Positions 20,490-31,193 of a stretch of 64,000 nt of DNA are shown here, one piece after another. The DNA lies in NCBI GenBank assembly GCA_031835245.1, contig JAVKOQ010000015.1:81001-145000 (forward strand), read 5' to 3'. The notes under the pieces are model-generated. The model worked only from the letters and a program-made list of their open reading frames with translations, did no database searches and was not told the origin of the DNA. Each line of letters begins with the position of its first letter. Positions within the stretch are counted from its first letter, which is position 1. Source of the DNA: Balamuthia mandrillaris (taxonomy: Eukaryota > Discosea > Longamoebia > Balamuthiidae). The translations under genes and the position numbers were made by a program.

Positions 20490-21251
20490 TTACACTGAGT
20501 TGAAAGTAAGTAGCTCTACGTCATCGTATTCATCATCGCTGCAGTTGCTCGATGAAGAAGAAGCTGAAGAAAAGCCCCCATCGGCAGTCGTAGTTGCAGC
20601 AGCAGGAACGGCTGTAGCCGCGACACTGCTATCCTCAAAGTTGTGCAGAGGGTGTTGATGCTGATGTAAGAGAGCGCTGTTATCATTCGAAGTAGAGGTG
20701 GAATCTAATGGAGCACCAACGAGAGCACCGCCGCCACCACCGACATTATCACTAGCAGTGGTGTTTGCGGCCGCACCGCCGTTCCAGCATCGCGGATCAC
20801 GAGAGGGAGACGAAGGCAAAGGAAATGCAGGAGACGGCGCCTTTCTTCTCTTCTTGCGTTGGATGTAGAGCTCGAGCAGGTACAGCCCCACGAAGCAAAG
20901 GCCCAGCAGCACTACGATAGTTGGCAACGCTATGGTGATGACGAGGAAGGCTATGTTACTGCCACTACTCTCCCTCTCTCCATACTCCCCATGACGCTGA
21001 TGCGGTGGCGATGATACCTCTCGTAGGGAACGCAGACCTCCTGCTTCTCCTCCATAATCTCCTTTCCCGTCATCATGTTGGAAGGCCATGCAGGACCATG
21101 CGGAGGAAGAGGAAAACGTGGTGAAGGAGGAGAGGGCCGCTATCATCATCAACAGCATGAGAACCACCGTGTTCGTTGCGATCATGCCCATCATCGTTAT
21201 CGTCATCATCATCATCGTCGTTAGTATCGTCCTCTTTCTCGCCATTCCCAT
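20490..21251 (-). CDS. Single-pass membrane protein with signal peptide, unknown function
   Basis: About 254 residues. I do not recognise this protein. From the ATG at 21249-21251 it reads MGMARKRTILTTMMMMTITM, a hydrophobic Met-rich N-terminal segment up to LMMIAALSSFTTF, likely a signal peptide or first membrane segment. A hydrophilic luminal or extracellular part follows, then a second strong membrane helix (IAFLVITIALPTIVVLLGLC) with a basic stop-transfer sequence (IQRKKRRK). The C-terminal 120 residues are Gly/Ser/Thr/Asn-rich and end in an acidic DDEYDDVELLTFNSV-stop. This is type I topology. The ATG choice is made because the frame upstream is a GA-rich low-complexity stretch with no ATG. 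Convergent with Bet3, 128 bp between stops. Confidence 0.55.
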   Translation of the reverse strand: MGMARKRTILTTMMMMTITMMGMIATNTVVLMLLMMIAALSSFTTFSSSSAWSCMAFQHDDGKGDYGGEAGGLRSLREVSSPPHQRHGEYGERESSGSNIAFLVITIALPTIVVLLGLCFVGLYLLELYIQRKKRRKAPSPAFPLPSSPSRDPRCWNGGAAANTTASDNVGGGGGALVGAPLDSTSTSNDNSALLHQHQHPLHNFEDSSVAATAVPAAATTTADGGFSSASSSSSNCSDDEYDDVELLTFNSV

Positions 21252-21259
21252 CGCCCCAA

Positions 21260-21290
<31 letters not shown>

Positions 21291-21716
21291 ACTGCTTTCT
21301 TGCTTGGTCGCTGATGATGTTAACGGTTCCTTCTCGTTCTGCAAAGTAGTGGCAAAAAACAAAAAAAGGTCTCAGGAGGAGGAGGAAGAAGCGAAGGCGG
21401 AGGCGGAGGAAGAGGAAGTGGGAATGGGCCATAGGGAAAAGTGAGGAGTGAAACGAGAGAAAGTTGGTGGGTAGCCCTCAGCATTATCATTTTGCTCTGT
21501 GAATGAAATGAGCGCCAGGGTGAGCTTGTTGGGTGGTGGGTGGTGGGGCTGAGAGAGAACTCACCCTTCTTGGCTGCTGGCCTTGTCCGTCATTTGTGTT
21601 GGTCGATGGGGATGGGGGTTGGAGGAAAGGCTGCTGTTTCCTTTGAGGCCTCCTCCTCCTCCTCAAACCCTCCGCACGTCCTCGGTTCCACCACTTTCAA
21701 CTCACAAAAAATAAGA

Positions 21717-21754
<38 letters not shown>

Positions 21755-22102
21755 CAACCAACAGGCAAAACTACACCCACCCACACACCAACGATGAAGA
21801 TGAGGCCAAGCAGCGACATAGATGGCGTGGGTGTTATTTGGTTTCCAACACAGCAAGCAGGGGCTCACCCGCACCGGGTTTAATAATGAAGGCTTAATGA
21901 ACCCTGCACAGCGCCATAAAGAAGAAGAGAGAGTGCGCGAGTGCACATAAAAACAAGTCTGCTGCCATCTCTCTATCTCTATCTCTGGGCTGTGAGGGGT
22001 GGTGAGCCTGTGTGACAGCGACACAAGGAATCTCTCTTCTTCTTCCTCCCCCTCCCCCATCGTTCTGTTCAAGCACAACAGCAGAGAGGACACACCAACA
22101 CA
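21252..22102. promoter_or_regulatory. Divergent intergenic region with GA/CT microsatellites
   Basis: Lies between the membrane-protein gene (-) and the Ras-like/RasGEF gene (+). It holds a CT run at about 21262-21290 and a GA run at about 21721-21751. ORFs crossing it are low-complexity and not supported. The CT/GA tracts may belong to a leader or a 5' UTR intron of either gene. Confidence 0.4.
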
Positions 22103-22340
22103 ATGCAACAACGGCTGCGGAAGATGACGCGGCGGCTTCAGGGCTCTGCCGGGGGTGCTGGCGGTGGTGGCGGCCCTGCGGAGGGGAGCGGGGGTGGCGG
22201 CGGCGGCGGCTCGCGAGGCAGGTCTGGCAGCATCTACGACCGCCCCGTGCCTCAACCATCCGTTACAACCGAGGCCAGGCCCCCCGAGTTCAAGATTGTG
22301 CGCACTGCCTCCTCCTTCTTTGTCATCTTCTGTCCCCCTC

Positions 22341-22383
<43 letters not shown>

Positions 22384-22611
22384 TGCTTCTCTCTTCTTGG
22401 CTCTCTGTGGTGCCCTCCTTTTTTCTTCCTTTATCATTTTTTTTTTCGGTTTCTTCAACTCAACGTAATGGATGGGCACCATTTGCAGTTGGTGGTCGGC
22501 TCTGCGGAGGTAAATAAGGATCAGTTCATCCTTCAGTTCGTGAAGAACGAGGTGGTACGCTACCAACAGCTCGAACGTTCTGCCATGGGCATTGGTTGGC
22601 TTCTCTCTCTC

Positions 22612-22647
<36 letters not shown>

Positions 22648-22926
22648 TCTCTCTTCCTCTCTCTTCCTCTCTTCCTCTCTCTCTTCCTCTCTCTCTTCCT
22701 CTCTCTCTCTCAGTTAAAGTTTTGATTTCCTCTTAGAGGATGGATGGTTGAAGTTGTTGACGTCGTCCTGTTCTTCTTGTTGTGTTGTGTTCTGCAGATT
22801 TTTATGCAAACTGGAAGAAGCGCGTGGATGTCGATGGGAAGAGCTATATACTGGACTTGCACGATTGTCCCTCCTCTGTCGACTCCAATTCAGACAGCAC
22901 AGGTGCATTAATAGACGAGGTCCGTT

Positions 22927-22965
<39 letters not shown>

Positions 22966-25900
22966 ATACCAAGAACTCATTCGCTACCCAACAAACTCAA
23001 AAGCTCATACGCACAGCCGATGGCTTCATATTTATCTACAGCATAAACTCAAGAGAAAGCTTTCAGGACGCTCTTCTCAGTAGGGGCTATGCGCAGAGAG
23101 CACGCGCCGAGGGCACTCCCTTGCCTATGATCCTAGTCGGTAAAGATGCGTCGCAGGCAAAGCCACCGCAAGCCAACAACTCTGCTGCTCCCTCTCCAAT
23201 ATCTCCATTCTCACAGCCTCCTCGCCGCGTTTCAGTATTTGTTCATCCATTACTACCACAAACGTTCCATCCGACAACTGCCTTACCTTCGCCAGCAAGA
23301 GAGCAAAGAGGACGAACTGTTGGACCCGCTCCTGCTGTTGACCTGCGACAAGTAGATAGAGATGAAGGAAGAAGAGCTGCTCTCAACTTTGAATGTCCCT
23401 TTCGAGAAATCCCAACGTTCGTTCCTGAGGAATCTGCCAGCTGCTTCCTTACACTCGTCAAAGAGATTGTACGGTATAAACAGCTGCAACAACAGGCTGC
23501 AGAGGGAGGAACGAAACTCAATCCTTCGCGAGCAACAACGCAGGCTGCCAAGGAGGCACGCAAATCCAAGTTTCGCTTTACGGTGATGAATATGGAGGAC
23601 ATCAAGTTTGAACAAGTACAAAATTCCACACAACAGCCTCGCATCATTGCTGCCAGCATTATGCGAGTGGTGGAACGAATTACCTACGAGAAGTACCCCT
23701 GTATGACCTCCTCCTTTCTTTCTAATGTCTTAAGCCGAGAAGCTTCTTATCTGAACGTTTCCATTTGCTTTTATGCAGACCCTGCCCTTACAGCCAGTTT
23801 TCTACTTACGTACCGAAGCTTTATAACACCTTCTGAGTTTATGGAGCTACTGTTCGAGCGTTATATGATAGCACCCTCACCAGGCATGCGACCCTTAGAT
23901 GCTCAGTCTTTTGTAGCTACTGTACAAACTCCCGTACGACTTCGGTACTAATCCTAGCTCATCTCACGCTTCTCTCTCGCTTCTCTCTCCCAAGAGCTTT
24001 CTGTACGTTTACTCATCGTAATGCTACTATTGTTCAGAGTCTTCAATGTATTGCGGCTTTGGGTTCTTCATCACTTTTATGACTTTGAAGAAGATACCCA
24101 ATTAATGGCGACTCTTCAACAATTCATTGTATGCATTACGGTTTCTTCATAATCTTGTTAAGTTGTTGTCTAACTGTCGACTTAATTGGTACATTCAAAA
24201 AGGATGGTCCTATGAAAGCACACAGTCCGTCATGCGGTGAACAATTAGATAATCTGATCCAACGTCAAGTAAACTTGCTTTCTCTCTCTCTCTCTCTCTC
24301 TCTCATTCTCACCCTAAAAAAAATTACAGCTTGTGAAGCGGAGCAAACAACGGGAGCTGATGTTTGATGTACCGCCTCCCAAACCCATATTACCAAAGAA
24401 GCGGCTTACTCTGGGCGAGTTCAATTTCTTGGACTTACACCCGTTAGAGGTAGCGCGACAACTTACGTTGATTGATCACAAGTACTATAAAGCCATTACA
24501 CCCAATGAGTGCCTGCTTTGGCATAAACTAAGAAGCTCGGAAGAAAAGAAGAAAATATGCCCGAATGTCAGCGAAATGATTAACCGTTTTAATAGGGTCT
24601 CTCCCTCTCTTGTTCCTTCTCCCTTCTTCTGGTTTCATACAGTGCCTCATACTTAAGTTTATAGGGAAGCTTGTTTGTACGAGCTGAAGTGGTTTTATTA
24701 GAAAAAGCGAAAGCTAGAGCCAGTTGTATTTCACGTTGGATACAGGTTGCACAGGTTAGAGCTCTCTCTCTCTCTCTCTCTCCCTTGTTATTTCTCCCAC
24801 TTAAATTTGTTTCCATTCAATACAGGCATGTCTCTCTTTGAACAACTTCAATGGTACCATGATGATTGTTAGTGCTCTGGAGGATACTGCCATATATCGC
24901 TTGAAAAAAAGTTGGAAACTGGTATCGAAAAAAGCGGTACAGTGCTATGAGGACATTAAAGTGGTGGTGGAGGCCAGAGGCGGCTACCCTAACCTCCGTG
25001 CTGCTTTAAAGAACCGAACTGGTCCCCTTATCCCGTACCTCGGTACTTCCCTCTCTGTTTCTGTTTTTTGTTTATGTTCTTTTGTCAAATATGGATTCTC
25101 TTGGCTTTTTCTTATGTTGAGTTTTGGATAATAGGGTTGTTTCTCTCTGACTTGCTGGTATTAGATGATACTATGCCAGACTATTCAGATGAACACGCCC
25201 TACTCATCAACATCGAGAAATGTGAACGAGTGGCAAAAGTGATACACAACCTGCAGGCTTGGCAACAAAGTCCCTATTGCCTTACCTCAGTGCCTGCAAT
25301 AGGTAACTTTCCTTTCCGTTCAGTTCTCTCTTCAAGTTGATTCTTACAGTTTTGTGATACCTCCACTTAAACAGAGGCATATTTATCAGAAGATGTACCA
25401 TACGAAGAACAGGAATTATATAGAATGTCGTGTAAAGTAGAGCCCACAGATTCAAGACCAGCACCAACTGCCCCATCATCACCCTCATCTGGCAGTGCCT
25501 CTGCACCTTCCACACTATCCCGAAAAACTGTTGTCTTCCAAAACGAGACGAAAGCCAAAACGATCGCTGCTGTACCTCAGCGCACCACCGTAGCCTCCAA
25601 CACCATCTTTGCGTCACCATCTACAACGTCAAACACAACCACGGTGAGCACCTCGGCGTCCTCTCCAGCTGTACCCGTCCGACCGCATCGTCCTACTCCA
25701 CCAATGCTTAGCGCTCCTTCTCGTTCCACTTCCACGAGCACTCTGGAAGACCTCTCCAAAGTGCGCCATTCCAATTGGCCCTCCTCGAATCTTTCATGTT
25801 CTCTGGGCTCTCTTCCTCCGCTTCCGCAATTGCCGCGGGCGAAGCAGACTGTTACTTCGTCTACTCCTCCCCCAATTCCTCCTTCCTCTTCAAAACCTCG

Positions 25901-28354
25901 CTCGTTGTCAGGAGCAAATACCGCGAATAATTCCGTTCATAAACAAGTGCCCACATCAGCTCCACAATCTCCTGTACGGCTTCCTGCTGCATCGCCAACT
26001 TTAACAGCTCAAACTCGTGCATCACCTCCAATTCCTTCTTCTCCAGTTCTTTCGTCTTCTCCCCAAACCCCTCCCAGAAGTAATCGGCCTACCCTTACTT
26101 CTTCAACTGGGGGATTACCTACTCTATCCTCTCTTCCTCCCGTTTCTTCTCTCCCTCCGCTTCCTCCTCTCCCAACTGAATCTGATGTCACATCATCAGT
26201 ATTGCCGACAGCATTACCACCTTTGCCAAGCACCGAATTCTCTTCATACTTTTCTCCAACGGATAAACGTCGGTCTGGTGGGAATAGGGTGGCCACGCTG
26301 CCAGCTAGAGTTAATCACGAGAAGCCCGCTCCTCCTTCAAGAGCGGGTAAGGCTACCTTCTACTCCGAACAACAATTATCCTCGATTGCCACGGTACCCA
26401 CCGCCACTACTACTCCTGCTGTGCAACATCCTTTTCGTCAGTCCTCGTCCTCAGAACCCAACAGAGCTAGAGCAGAAGCCATCAGTGTCAGTACCAATAA
26501 CGATGGGCAAGGTGGCGGTGGTTTCCTCCTCAACAAGGCTAGAAAGCCTTTGGCCAAGAATTTCGAGGATATAGTGGGTCAAGTAGAGCGGTTGGCCGCC
26601 AACTTGCGAGGAGAGGCTTTGAGCAAAGCTATACAAGAATGGTTGGAACGATGGGACAAATCAGAGGCTGTTGTATCTCAAGGTGGGCACAGTCCCTTCA
26701 AGCGAGCCTTGCTCCACAGCACGGCCTTAGAGGCCATCTTGAAGCTCCTTCTCACTTCGGAGGGACTGGAGAGAAAAGATGCCACCAACGAAGCCGCCTT
26801 TCAGCTGCTCTCGCGAACGTTGGTCGGGCGACAGCTCTTCATCAAAGACGTTTGTACGTTTGTGACTCGGCTGACTGCCAACTCAGAGTTGAGCAGCATT
26901 CTGAAGGCACAAGAGGGAGGAGAAGCCTCAGCAGGCCTCAAAGAGGCTCTAGTGGCTGTGATTGCCGCATTTAAGCTTCAGCCCTTGGACTTGGAATTAC
27001 TGGAAGACCTGACTGAGTCCAATCAGAGAGCAACGGAGATAATGCTCTCCCTACAGGAAAAGGAGGACATGGAAGGCGCTCACTCCCTTCACATCAACGA
27101 GGAGAAGATTGAACTGAGCTTCCGTCTCGTATTGACCGAGGAGAGCATTACCGATATCATTCGTAAGCTCCGCTCGGTGGATCCCGCAGGAACAAGACAG
27201 ACCATAACTTACCATCCGCAACTCTTCTCACAGCTGGAGGAAGCCATCACCCTTTGCAGAAAGGAGAAGCCGCTTCGTCCCGAAACGTTGGAATTACTAA
27301 AAGAGTTTTTCACCTTCTTCCAAGCTCGTCTTCGCGCTCAAGCTTCCGAGGACGAAACCAATCTCAGCGACAGCCTTCGCTCTGTGGCCGAGGACCAATT
27401 GGACAGTTTGGACCTCCACGTGCAACAGCTTTGGGACCAAATGTATCTTTTGCATCGTCGCGTGATGAAGCTTCACCATCTAACTCAGAGCTCACCAACA
27501 ACACAATCCCCAACGGAGAGTCCACAGTACCAATTGCAGGTCGAGCAAGCAAACGCGGAGAATCTACAGATGACACGCAAATTACTGAGCAGAATAGACC
27601 TCATTGAAGGCAAGCTCAACTCCTTTGTCGTCTACTACGAAGGCCTCATCAACGGAAACTTGAACCTTGCTGGCATCGGGCCTCACGAAGCGCCCAGCAG
27701 GCGAAGCAGTTATGCCATTCAGGAAGCCCTTTTGGCCAGCAACACGGAGTTAGGCAACAGCGGCCAGGTCATCCCGCGCGGTGGCAGCAGACGCCAGCGA
27801 TCCAGACAACGAACCATCCTGGAGGCCTCACCCTCCGTCTCCGAAACCATTCGTGGCGTCTATGCCAACTTGTTGCGTCTCAGAAACCTACAGAGAACTC
27901 TGGAAGCAAAGCTCTCCCCACAAGCGCTTGTCTCGTCAGGCAAACTGATGACCAACAATGCTGACGAGGAAGAAGAGGACGATACCGACTTTTTCGATGA
28001 TATCAACGCTAATACTTTGCCGTCTTCCTCTCTCAACAATAACAACAAGAACAACAGTCGTTCAACATTTTTGGATGAAGGCGACGACCTTGCGGATTGG
28101 CTCTCTTCCTATGACGATAGCTCTCCTTCCTCCACTCACCCTTCCATAACATCAAGGGAAGGAAGTGAACTTTTGCATTCACCCAAAGCAACCAAAGTTG
28201 GCGCTCGTAGTTGGAGATCAAGCGCTCCTCCTTCAAGACATAAGGCCAGGGACTCTCCTTCTTTCGTGGGTAAGCGCAGAACGTTCTCGCCAGGTGCCGC
28301 CCAGCTTCCTTTGGATGCCACTGCCGACGATACTTCTACCGGCACCATTACTTG

Positions 28355-28355
<1 letters not shown>
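22103..28355 (+). CDS. Degenerate Ras-like domain fused to RasGEF, with long helical C-terminus
   Basis: A very large multi-exon gene (estimated about 1,700 residues). Part 1: a Gly-rich leader, then a Ras fold: [65 protein letters not shown], a Pro/Ser insertion, and [17 protein letters not shown]. The P-loop lacks GKS/T, the DxxG motif and the NKxD motif are lost, so it should not be a normal GTPase. Part 2: RasGEF_N (ERITYEKYP, then [20 protein letters not shown]). Part 3: a complete CDC25 domain, [63 protein letters not shown] and [15 protein letters not shown]. Part 4, mostly one exon (25425-28355): Ser/Pro-rich, then about 600 residues of predicted helices and an acidic Asn-rich end. 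It is expected to activate a Ras-family GTPase at membranes. Gene unity is inferred from continuous exon joins. Confidence 0.8.
22346..22378 (+). repeat. CT microsatellite, intron 1 of Ras-like/RasGEF gene
   Basis: (CT)n on the sense strand, between the exon ending FKI and the exon starting LVVGSAEV. Confidence 0.9.
22606..22715 (+). repeat. CT / TTCCTCTC microsatellite, intron 2 of Ras-like/RasGEF gene
   Basis: A long CT tract broken by TTCCTCTC units on the sense strand, inside the intron before the exon starting DFYANWKK. Confidence 0.9.
22929..22963 (+). repeat. CT microsatellite in Ras-like/RasGEF gene intron
   Basis: (CT)n on the sense strand between the exon ending GALIDE and the exon starting KLIRTADGF. 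Confidence 0.9.
24281..24304 (+). repeat. CT microsatellite in Ras-like/RasGEF gene intron
   Basis: Short (CT)n on the sense strand before the exon encoding [12 protein letters not shown]. Confidence 0.85.
24762..24783 (+). repeat. CT microsatellite in Ras-like/RasGEF gene intron
   Basis: Short (CT)n on the sense strand within the CDC25-coding part, upstream of the exon starting [13 protein letters not shown]. Confidence 0.85.
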
Positions 28356-28360
<5 letters not shown>

Positions 28361-28397
<37 letters not shown>

Positions 28398-28544
28398 ATG
28401 GATTGTAATTTTTTTAAAAAAGCTTTATTTATATGTTACAAGTAACGAACCACTTTTTTTTTGTTTCTGTCTCTCTCTTTTTTTTTTTTGCTTTCATTCG
28501 TTCATTCATACCTACAAAACAGTTTAAACAATTCACACAACAAT

Positions 28545-28585
<41 letters not shown>

Positions 28586-28592
28586 GCATAGG
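28361..28592. repeat. Convergent intergenic gap with two GA microsatellites
   Basis: The 237 bp between two convergent stops holds (GA)n at about 28361-28394 and about 28551-28581, with T-rich tracts between. Unlike the intronic repeats, these are purine on the strand of the upstream gene, so they appear after its coding end. Confidence 0.85.
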
Positions 28593-29528
28593 TCATTTGG
28601 TGATTTCATCGCGAGAGGAAGGAGAGCCTTTGTGCTGCGGGCTGGACAGCGAGTTCCGTTTCTTCTTGTCCTTTTCTTTGCTGGCCTTGTCCTTCTTCTT
28701 CCCGCCGTGCTGCTTCTTGTCGTTGCCCAGCGAAGGGCTGCTCGGTGCGGACTTGGAGGCACCGGCCACCTCCAACAGGTTCGGCGAGGACACGAACACG
28801 GGGTTCAGCGTGCGCGGTCGTGGTTTTCCTCCTCCTCCATCAGAAGGAGCTGCAGCATCACCAGACAATGAAGGTCCTCGTTTGCGTCCCCCCTGTGGGT
28901 CTTTTTCTTTGGAAGCGCCAGAAGCAGAACTGGTAGAGCCTCTCCGTTCTGCGAGGAGAGCGGCGGCGCCGCTGAGAGGGGCGCTGAAGTCGCCGTCCTC
29001 TATCTTCTTGTACTTGCTCTCGAACATGCAGCGCAGCTCGGCCGTCTTCCTCTCCTTCTCCTCCAGCTGCCTGCGGCGCGCCTCCCGCATGTTGTTCAGC
29101 TCCGTGGCCAGCTTCTTCTCCACCTTGCGCATCTCCTCCACCTGCAGGACGGCCCTCTCCATCTCTCTTTTGAGCTTCTTGACCTTCTCCTCCGTCCATT
29201 TGGTCTTCTCGTACTCGCCGTCCGCCATTTTGAGGTAGTAATGCTGCGTTTCTTCCTCCAGCTCCGCCGCACTCCGTCGTCTTTGTGCGCGTGTTAGTTC
29301 GCCTGCTCCTCCGTTGGAGAAGAGGGACGCGTTGTTGTTGGTTGAGGAGGAGGAGGTGCTTCCTCCTCCTCCTTCGGCGCTTCCGTTGCCTTCTTGTTGC
29401 AGCAATTTGGCCACCTCCCCGCGCAGATTCATGTGACCGCCACCACCGAGGCCACCGCCCCAGTTTCCAACGCCGCCATAGCCTCCTCTATCGCTTCTTG
29501 TTAACTTCTTGCCGCTGACGAAAGACAT
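28593..29528 (-). CDS. Coiled-coil protein with low-complexity flanks, unknown function
   Basis: A single-exon frame of 311 codons that I do not recognise. It starts MSFVSGKKLTRSDRGGYGG with a Gly-rich N-terminus. From about residue 75 to 185 there is a charged helical region rich in Lys, Glu and Leu (for example KVKKLKREMERAVLQVEEM and ELNNMREARRRQLEEKERK) that should form a coiled coil. The C-terminal third is Ser/Lys/Pro-rich and ends HKGSPSSRDEITK. The frame uses a mixed, natural codon set over its whole length and has a clean ATG after the divergent intergenic region, so I accept it as coding. Possible roles as scaffold or cytoskeletal linker are guesswork. Confidence 0.6.
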   Translation of the reverse strand: MSFVSGKKLTRSDRGGYGGVGNWGGGLGGGGHMNLRGEVAKLLQQEGNGSAEGGGGSTSSSSTNNNASLFSNGGAGELTRAQRRRSAAELEEETQHYYLKMADGEYEKTKWTEEKVKKLKREMERAVLQVEEMRKVEKKLATELNNMREARRRQLEEKERKTAELRCMFESKYKKIEDGDFSAPLSGAAALLAERRGSTSSASGASKEKDPQGGRKRGPSLSGDAAAPSDGGGGKPRPRTLNPVFVSSPNLLEVAGASKSAPSSPSLGNDKKQHGGKKKDKASKEKDKKKRNSLSSPQHKGSPSSRDEITK

Positions 29529-29764
29529 TTGGCCTTTTCTCTCACCCCCTCCGCTCTTTCTTTCTGCTGTTCAGCGGAACCTCTCACTATGGCTTTCTTT
29601 TTTTTTTTTTTGCTTTGCATTTATCATTAATTAATAGATCTTTATTGTCGACATTTCAGGGACAGGAGAGAGCTCGTCTCGGACATGAGAGTGAAAGTGT
29701 TCAGGGTCGACACAAAAAGCACGTCGACAATATATTGTTAAAAAAAAAAAACAAAGAAGAAAAG
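29529..29764. promoter_or_regulatory. Divergent promoter region with inverted TATTGTCGAC repeats
   Basis: A 236-bp gap between divergent starts. TATTGTCGAC at 29643-29652 and its exact inverse GTCGACAATA at 29723-29732 flank about 70 bp; a third GTCGACA copy lies near 29706. The arrangement could bind a dimeric factor or be the ends of a small inserted element. Confidence 0.45.
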
Positions 29765-30992
29765 ATGGACGTAACCTCAACAGCAATGGGTTCTCGTGAG
29801 GGAATCACCAGGATTGCTGTGTGCAGCGGAATAGAGGGCCTTGCTGCGATGCTTGAAGCGAGGCTTCGAGTGGAGAACATGGAGAGGGAAGTCGGTACCT
29901 CTCTCGAGGTCATAGACCTGAGCGATGAGTTCGTGAAAGGTCACGCTGGACGGGTTAAGCTGGGCGAATCTGGTGCTGAGATCCTGTTGGCTGATCCCAG
30001 TCGAGCAGCAAGCCTGTTGTTCCCTCCACTACAACAACATGGCAGTTCCACAAGTGGCGAAGAGGGAGAAACAGAAGAGCTGAGCAGCCTGAAATGGTAC
30101 CAGTCCACTTGGGCGGGAGTGGACACTTTGTTCAAGGCCATGAATAAGAGCCCTGGTACGCCTCAACCACCAAACGTTACTCTCACGAGGCTTGGAGGCG
30201 TTTTGGGGCCAGCGATGGCGGAATACGTGTTTGCCTTCATCCTTGCTCAGGAACGGCGGTTGGCCGAGTTAGCAACGGCACAACAGAACAAACAATGGGC
30301 ATCTGCTGGGTACTCCTACAGGTTTTTATTCCCGTCTTCAGCCTCTCTCTTTCTCTCTCTTCTGTTCTCTCATCATGCTTAGGCCTTTATCACAGCTTTG
30401 TTTAGGTATCATAGGGGTGGGTGACATCGGCGGAACCATCCTTCAGGTAGCCCAAAGCTTTGGAATGAGGGTGCTTGGTCTCGTTAGAGATCCCTCCAAA
30501 CATCATCAGCAGAGCTCAACTACCACCACTCGCTGTCGCTACTTTTCCTCCAGCAAACCAGACGAAATGAAAGAGTTTATGGCCAACAGCGACTACATCA
30601 TCAACGCTTTGCCGAGCACTCCACATACGACACGAATGCTCACTGCTGACTACTTCTCTTGGTGTCAACAAGAGAACGGTGACATAGCAAGGAAGAAGAG
30701 GGAGGTCTACTTCATCAACGTGGGTAGAGGAGATGTTACCACGGAAGCGGACCTATTGGAGGCACTGGAACAGGAATACATTACCGGAGCCGTGTTGGAT
30801 GTGTTCCAAGAGGAGCCCTTGCCCAAAGCTAGTCCTCTTTGGGCGCACCCCAGATGCAAGATAACTCCTCACGTAGCGGCCATATCCCGCCCTGACGACG
30901 TGGTTCATGTGTTTTGTGACAACCTTCGGAGGTACCTCCAACAAGGAGCGCCGTCCTTGCAGTACATTGTAGACTGGCGCAAGGGCTACTGA
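29765..30992 (+). CDS. D-2-hydroxyacid dehydrogenase (glyoxylate/hydroxypyruvate reductase type)
   Basis: An NAD(P)H-dependent reductase of 2-oxo acids such as glyoxylate or hydroxypyruvate, related to bacterial GhrA. Exons 29765..30321 and 30383..30992 join at YSYR|PLSQLCLGIIGVG. The dinucleotide-binding loop is GVGDIGG. Catalytic residues in the family positions are Arg in INVGRGD, Glu in VFQEEPLP and His in KITPHVAA. The N-terminal half carries the substrate domain, with WYQSTWAGVDTLF (family: S.AGVD) and LGPAMAEYVFAFIL. A Ser/Thr-rich loop between the cofactor strands (HHQQSSTTTT) is longer than usual. Total about 388 residues. No targeting signal is obvious. Both flanks of the gene carry TGTCGACA inverted repeats. 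Confidence 0.92.
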
Positions 30993-31017
30993 CTGAAGCA
31001 CAACAAAAACCACCGCA

Positions 31018-31099
31018 TGTCGACAAAATAATGTCCGCAAAAAACGTATGTCTACAAATAGTGCCCCGTATTTTGTCGACAAATGTTTTTTTTGCGGAC
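31018..31099 (+). repeat. Two interleaved inverted repeats (A-B-A'-B')
   Basis: A is TGTCGACAAAATA at 31018-31030 and A' its exact inverse at 31069-31081. B is GTCCGCAAAAAA at 31033-31044 and B' its exact inverse at 31088-31099. The order A-B-A'-B' cannot form two nested hairpins; in RNA it would be pseudoknot-like. A partial direct copy of A (TGTCTACAAATA) lies between. Located 25 bp after the hydroxyacid dehydrogenase stop. Confidence 0.85.
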
Positions 31100-31193
31100 C
31101 GCAATAAATAAACAACTGAAAAAGTGACACGTTGAAAAAGAAAAAAAAAAGCAAAGGAACGGCAACAAAAAAAAACCAAGTGAAGAGAGGGAG

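Noticed and set aside
21252-21362. N-terminal extension of the membrane protein with ERERER residues
   Set aside because: It has no ATG start and consists partly of the GA repeat; the ATG at 21249-21251 starts a plausible signal sequence.
22155-22517. Alternative-frame ORFs rich in Gly or Ser-Leu over the first exon and intron of the Ras-like/RasGEF gene
   Set aside because: They read through GC-rich and CT-repeat sequence in other frames; the accepted frame joins the Ras-like exons.
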